DNA from: Desulfurococcales archaeon
GTDB taxonomy: Archaea > Thermoproteota > Thermoprotei_A > Sulfolobales > Desulfurococcaceae
NCBI GenBank assembly: GCA_015522345.1
Contig: WAML01000060.1
Coordinates: 1-5,865, forward strand
Direction: 5' to 3'
Length of the DNA stretch: 5,865 bases
The position numbers and the translations under genes were made by a program. Of the stretch, positions 4,386 to 5,865 are shown in pieces; position 1 is the stretch's first letter, and every line of letters begins with the position of its first letter. The notes under the pieces were generated by a model. The model was not told where the DNA came from, made no database searches, and saw nothing but the letters and a program-made list of their open reading frames with translations.

Positions 4386-5602
4386 AATAATATAACCTGC
4401 CCCCTCAATATCAAGTCTGTTACTTTAGTAATGTTCTCTAGTTCTTCGTTGACTATACCTTCTACTTCGGATACTATGTGTCTGGGTAGTTCATCTTTTT
4501 CTGGAAGAATCTTGACATTAGCCATTAGTGGCTCGTCTATGGGTTTCCCTATTTGGCTTAATAGTTTTACATATACTTCCTTAACCCCTTTTACTTGCTC
4601 ATAGACTTTCTTAGCGATTAAGCTAGCGACTACATTATATATCTTCCCTACATGATTTACGGGGTTCTTTCCTGCGGTAGCTTCAAGACTCATGGGCCTC
4701 ATAGGAGTTATTAATCCATTAGCTCTATTGCCTCTACCTGTAGCTCCATCATCTCCATGTTCAGCTGAAGTACCTGTTACTGTTAAGTAAACTACTCCTT
4801 TCTCGATCATATCTGCTGTATTTACGTGTACTACTACACTATAGTCTGGAGCAATTTTTGAGGCAAGGTCTAGAACAGCTTCTCTAATTTCTTCTTTAAC
4901 ACTGATGTACTCGTCTATGTTCTTCACGTGTTTAGACACTATTGCAGCAGCTATTGTTAGTTCGATGTCTCTGTTCTTTCTCAAACCCATTACTTTTACA
5001 TCTTCTCCGACAGCAGGCACTTTCTTCTTAAAATCTTTGGAGTTAAGTAATCTCTCTGTTTTGTAAACAAGTTGTTCAAGTGCTGATAATGGTGCAAAAC
5101 CAACTCCAATACTTGTATCATTTGCTAGAGGAGCTTTAGCTTTAGCCTTAAATACTTCAATTAAATCAACGCTTCCTTTACCAATGCGGTAATCAACTAT
5201 TACGTGAGATTCTGGGTCTAGGAACCTAAAGTTTTCTCTAATCCAGTTCTTAACAGCTTTTACAATAAGAGAGCCCACGGGAACAGGCTCTATTCTACCA
5301 TTTCTTATAACTTCAGTAGTAGCACGTCCTGAAACAAGTATGTATATAGGGTGTAGTACTTTACCTCCACCAAATACTGGATGGGCCTGCCCTCCTACTA
5401 GAAGTACTTTATCGAGATTGTGATGAAGTATCATACCATACTCTCTCAAATAGTATTCACACAGAGCCTTACTAGCCACTTCAGCTGCCGAATCAGCTAT
5501 ATAGTCTGGATGCCCTAGTCCTTTTCTCTCCACGAGTTCTACAATCATCTCTTCTACTGGCTGAACGCGAATCGCTTCTACAACTATATTTCTTGTGCCC
5601 AC
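4382..5602 (-). CDS. mat: S-adenosylmethionine synthetase (methionine adenosyltransferase), archaeal type
   Basis: It makes S-adenosylmethionine, phosphate and diphosphate from ATP and methionine in the cytoplasm, supplying methyl groups for RNA and protein methylation and for polyamine synthesis. From the start chosen here it is 406 residues, the usual archaeal length. Numbered from the longer GTG at 5611, the archaeal hallmarks are VERKGLGHPD (27-36), HHNLDKVLLVGG (63-74), FGGGKVLHPIYILVSGRA (80-97), PLANDTSIGVGFAPLS (161-176), VPAVGEDVKVMGLR (198-211), TGTSAEHGDDGATGRGNR (279-296), GKNPVNHVGKIYN (314-326) and LLSQIGKPIDEP (350-361). No key segment is missing. The GTG at 5611 lies within a perfect AGGTGA ribosome site (5613-5608); the GTG at 5602, five bases beyond it, gives an N-terminus MGTRNIVVE matching the MRNI-type start of homologues. 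It has its own promoter and is not part of the rio2 pair. Confidence 0.97.
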   Translation of the reverse strand: MGTRNIVVEAIRVQPVEEMIVELVERKGLGHPDYIADSAAEVASKALCEYYLREYGMILHHNLDKVLLVGGQAHPVFGGGKVLHPIYILVSGRATTEVIRNGRIEPVPVGSLIVKAVKNWIRENFRFLDPESHVIVDYRIGKGSVDLIEVFKAKAKAPLANDTSIGVGFAPLSALEQLVYKTERLLNSKDFKKKVPAVGEDVKVMGLRKNRDIELTIAAAIVSKHVKNIDEYISVKEEIREAVLDLASKIAPDYSVVVHVNTADMIEKGVVYLTVTGTSAEHGDDGATGRGNRANGLITPMRPMSLEATAGKNPVNHVGKIYNVVASLIAKKVYEQVKGVKEVYVKLLSQIGKPIDEPLMANVKILPEKDELPRHIVSEVEGIVNEELENITKVTDLILRGQVILF

Positions 5603-5607
5603 TGTAA

Positions 5608-5672
5608 TCACCTAATAATATTGCATTCTAGTCTTGTAGAGAAAGATATGTATACGGATAGTTTAAATTTTA
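5608..5672 (-). promoter_or_regulatory. Promoter and ribosome site of the methionine adenosyltransferase gene
   Basis: On the minus strand the purine-rich stretch GGATAAAA precedes a TATA-like TTTAAA (5662-5667), matching an archaeal BRE plus TATA box. Transcription would start near 5638, giving a leader of about 35 bases that ends in the perfect ribosome site AGGTGA (5613-5608). I see no riboswitch-like structure in this short leader. Confidence 0.5.
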
Positions 5673-5746
5673 TCCTCTGAATCCAAACAGTTGTCCAAAT
5701 TAATTTTTCATCAAACCATTAAAATGTACTAGTTTTTCATCCTTAA

Positions 5747-5865
5747 TTACCTTGTCCTAAGAAGCTTTTCTATTTTTACTAGTCTAGAGTTGCCGGGTAT
5801 TCTCTCTTCAACTTCTTTTTCATCTACAACTTTTTTGCCTATGTATTCATTAAATTTCTTACTTA
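5747..5865 (-). CDS. 3' end of an unrecognised gene (cut by right window edge)
   Basis: An open frame enters from the right edge and ends with TAA at 5749-5747. The visible 38 residues are highly charged and contain KKFNEYIGKKVVDEKEVEE (2-20), then RIPGNSRLVKIEKLLRTR (21-38). There are no stops, arginine codons are AGA/AGG as in the neighbouring genes, and a basic C-terminus is common in thermophile proteins, so I regard it as a real C-terminal fragment. I do not recognise the family. The 144 bases between this stop and the next start hold a promoter, so it is probably transcribed separately from the methionine adenosyltransferase gene. Confidence 0.6.
   Translation of the reverse strand, partial: SKKFNEYIGKKVVDEKEVEERIPGNSRLVKIEKLLRTR

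Noticed and set aside
5690..5740. TTGATGA followed by ACTGTT on the minus strand, resembling the C and D boxes of a C/D box guide RNA
   Set aside because: The first base of the C box is wrong, no true CUGA D box follows, and the internal C'/D' pair is missing.
5704..5824. TTTTTCATC present three times (5704-5712, 5733-5741, 5816-5824)
   Set aside because: Low-complexity 9-mer with irregular spacing, one copy within coding sequence; not a CRISPR or structured repeat.

Overview
The window looks like AT-rich chromosomal DNA from a hyperthermophilic archaeon, most likely a crenarchaeote (Thermoproteota) of the Desulfurococcales, possibly Staphylothermus-like; the genus is only a guess. The reasons are an archaeal-type S-adenosylmethionine synthetase, a RIO2 kinase, a COG2433/DUF460 protein, arginine coded mostly by AGA/AGG and isoleucine often by ATA, GTG starts behind GGTGA ribosome binding sites, and TATA-box promoters with short or absent leaders. 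I see no tRNA, rRNA, CRISPR array or insertion sequence.

Left third (1-1483): three minus-strand genes. From right to left they are a small winged-helix regulator (932-1258), a 91-residue protein with one membrane segment (389-664), and the first 118 residues of a polytopic membrane protein that runs off the left edge (1-354). The last aligns without gaps to the start of Nramp metal transporters, but its DPGN signature reads EITN. The two membrane genes are 34 bases apart and probably form an operon. The noncoding stretches on both sides of the regulator gene (665-931 and 1268-1483) share a sequence motif and carry several palindromes, which suggests one local regulatory circuit.

Middle (1484-4385): a plus-strand pair, rio2 followed by a DUF460/COG2433 gene that overlaps it by 29 bases. 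RIO2 acts in small-subunit ribosome maturation. The second protein has two RNase H-like domains, one RuvC/YqgF-like, then a long coiled coil and an unrecognised C-terminal region. The overlap makes the pair the most attractive candidate here for an undescribed ribosome-maturation module: bacterial YqgF is a pre-16S rRNA nuclease, and this protein may be an archaeal counterpart. That link is inference.

Right (4382-5865): archaeal methionine adenosyltransferase on the minus strand converges on the DUF460 gene, and the two stop codons share a single CTAG. Upstream of its promoter lies the 3' end of another minus-strand gene, which I do not recognise and which is cut by the window edge.
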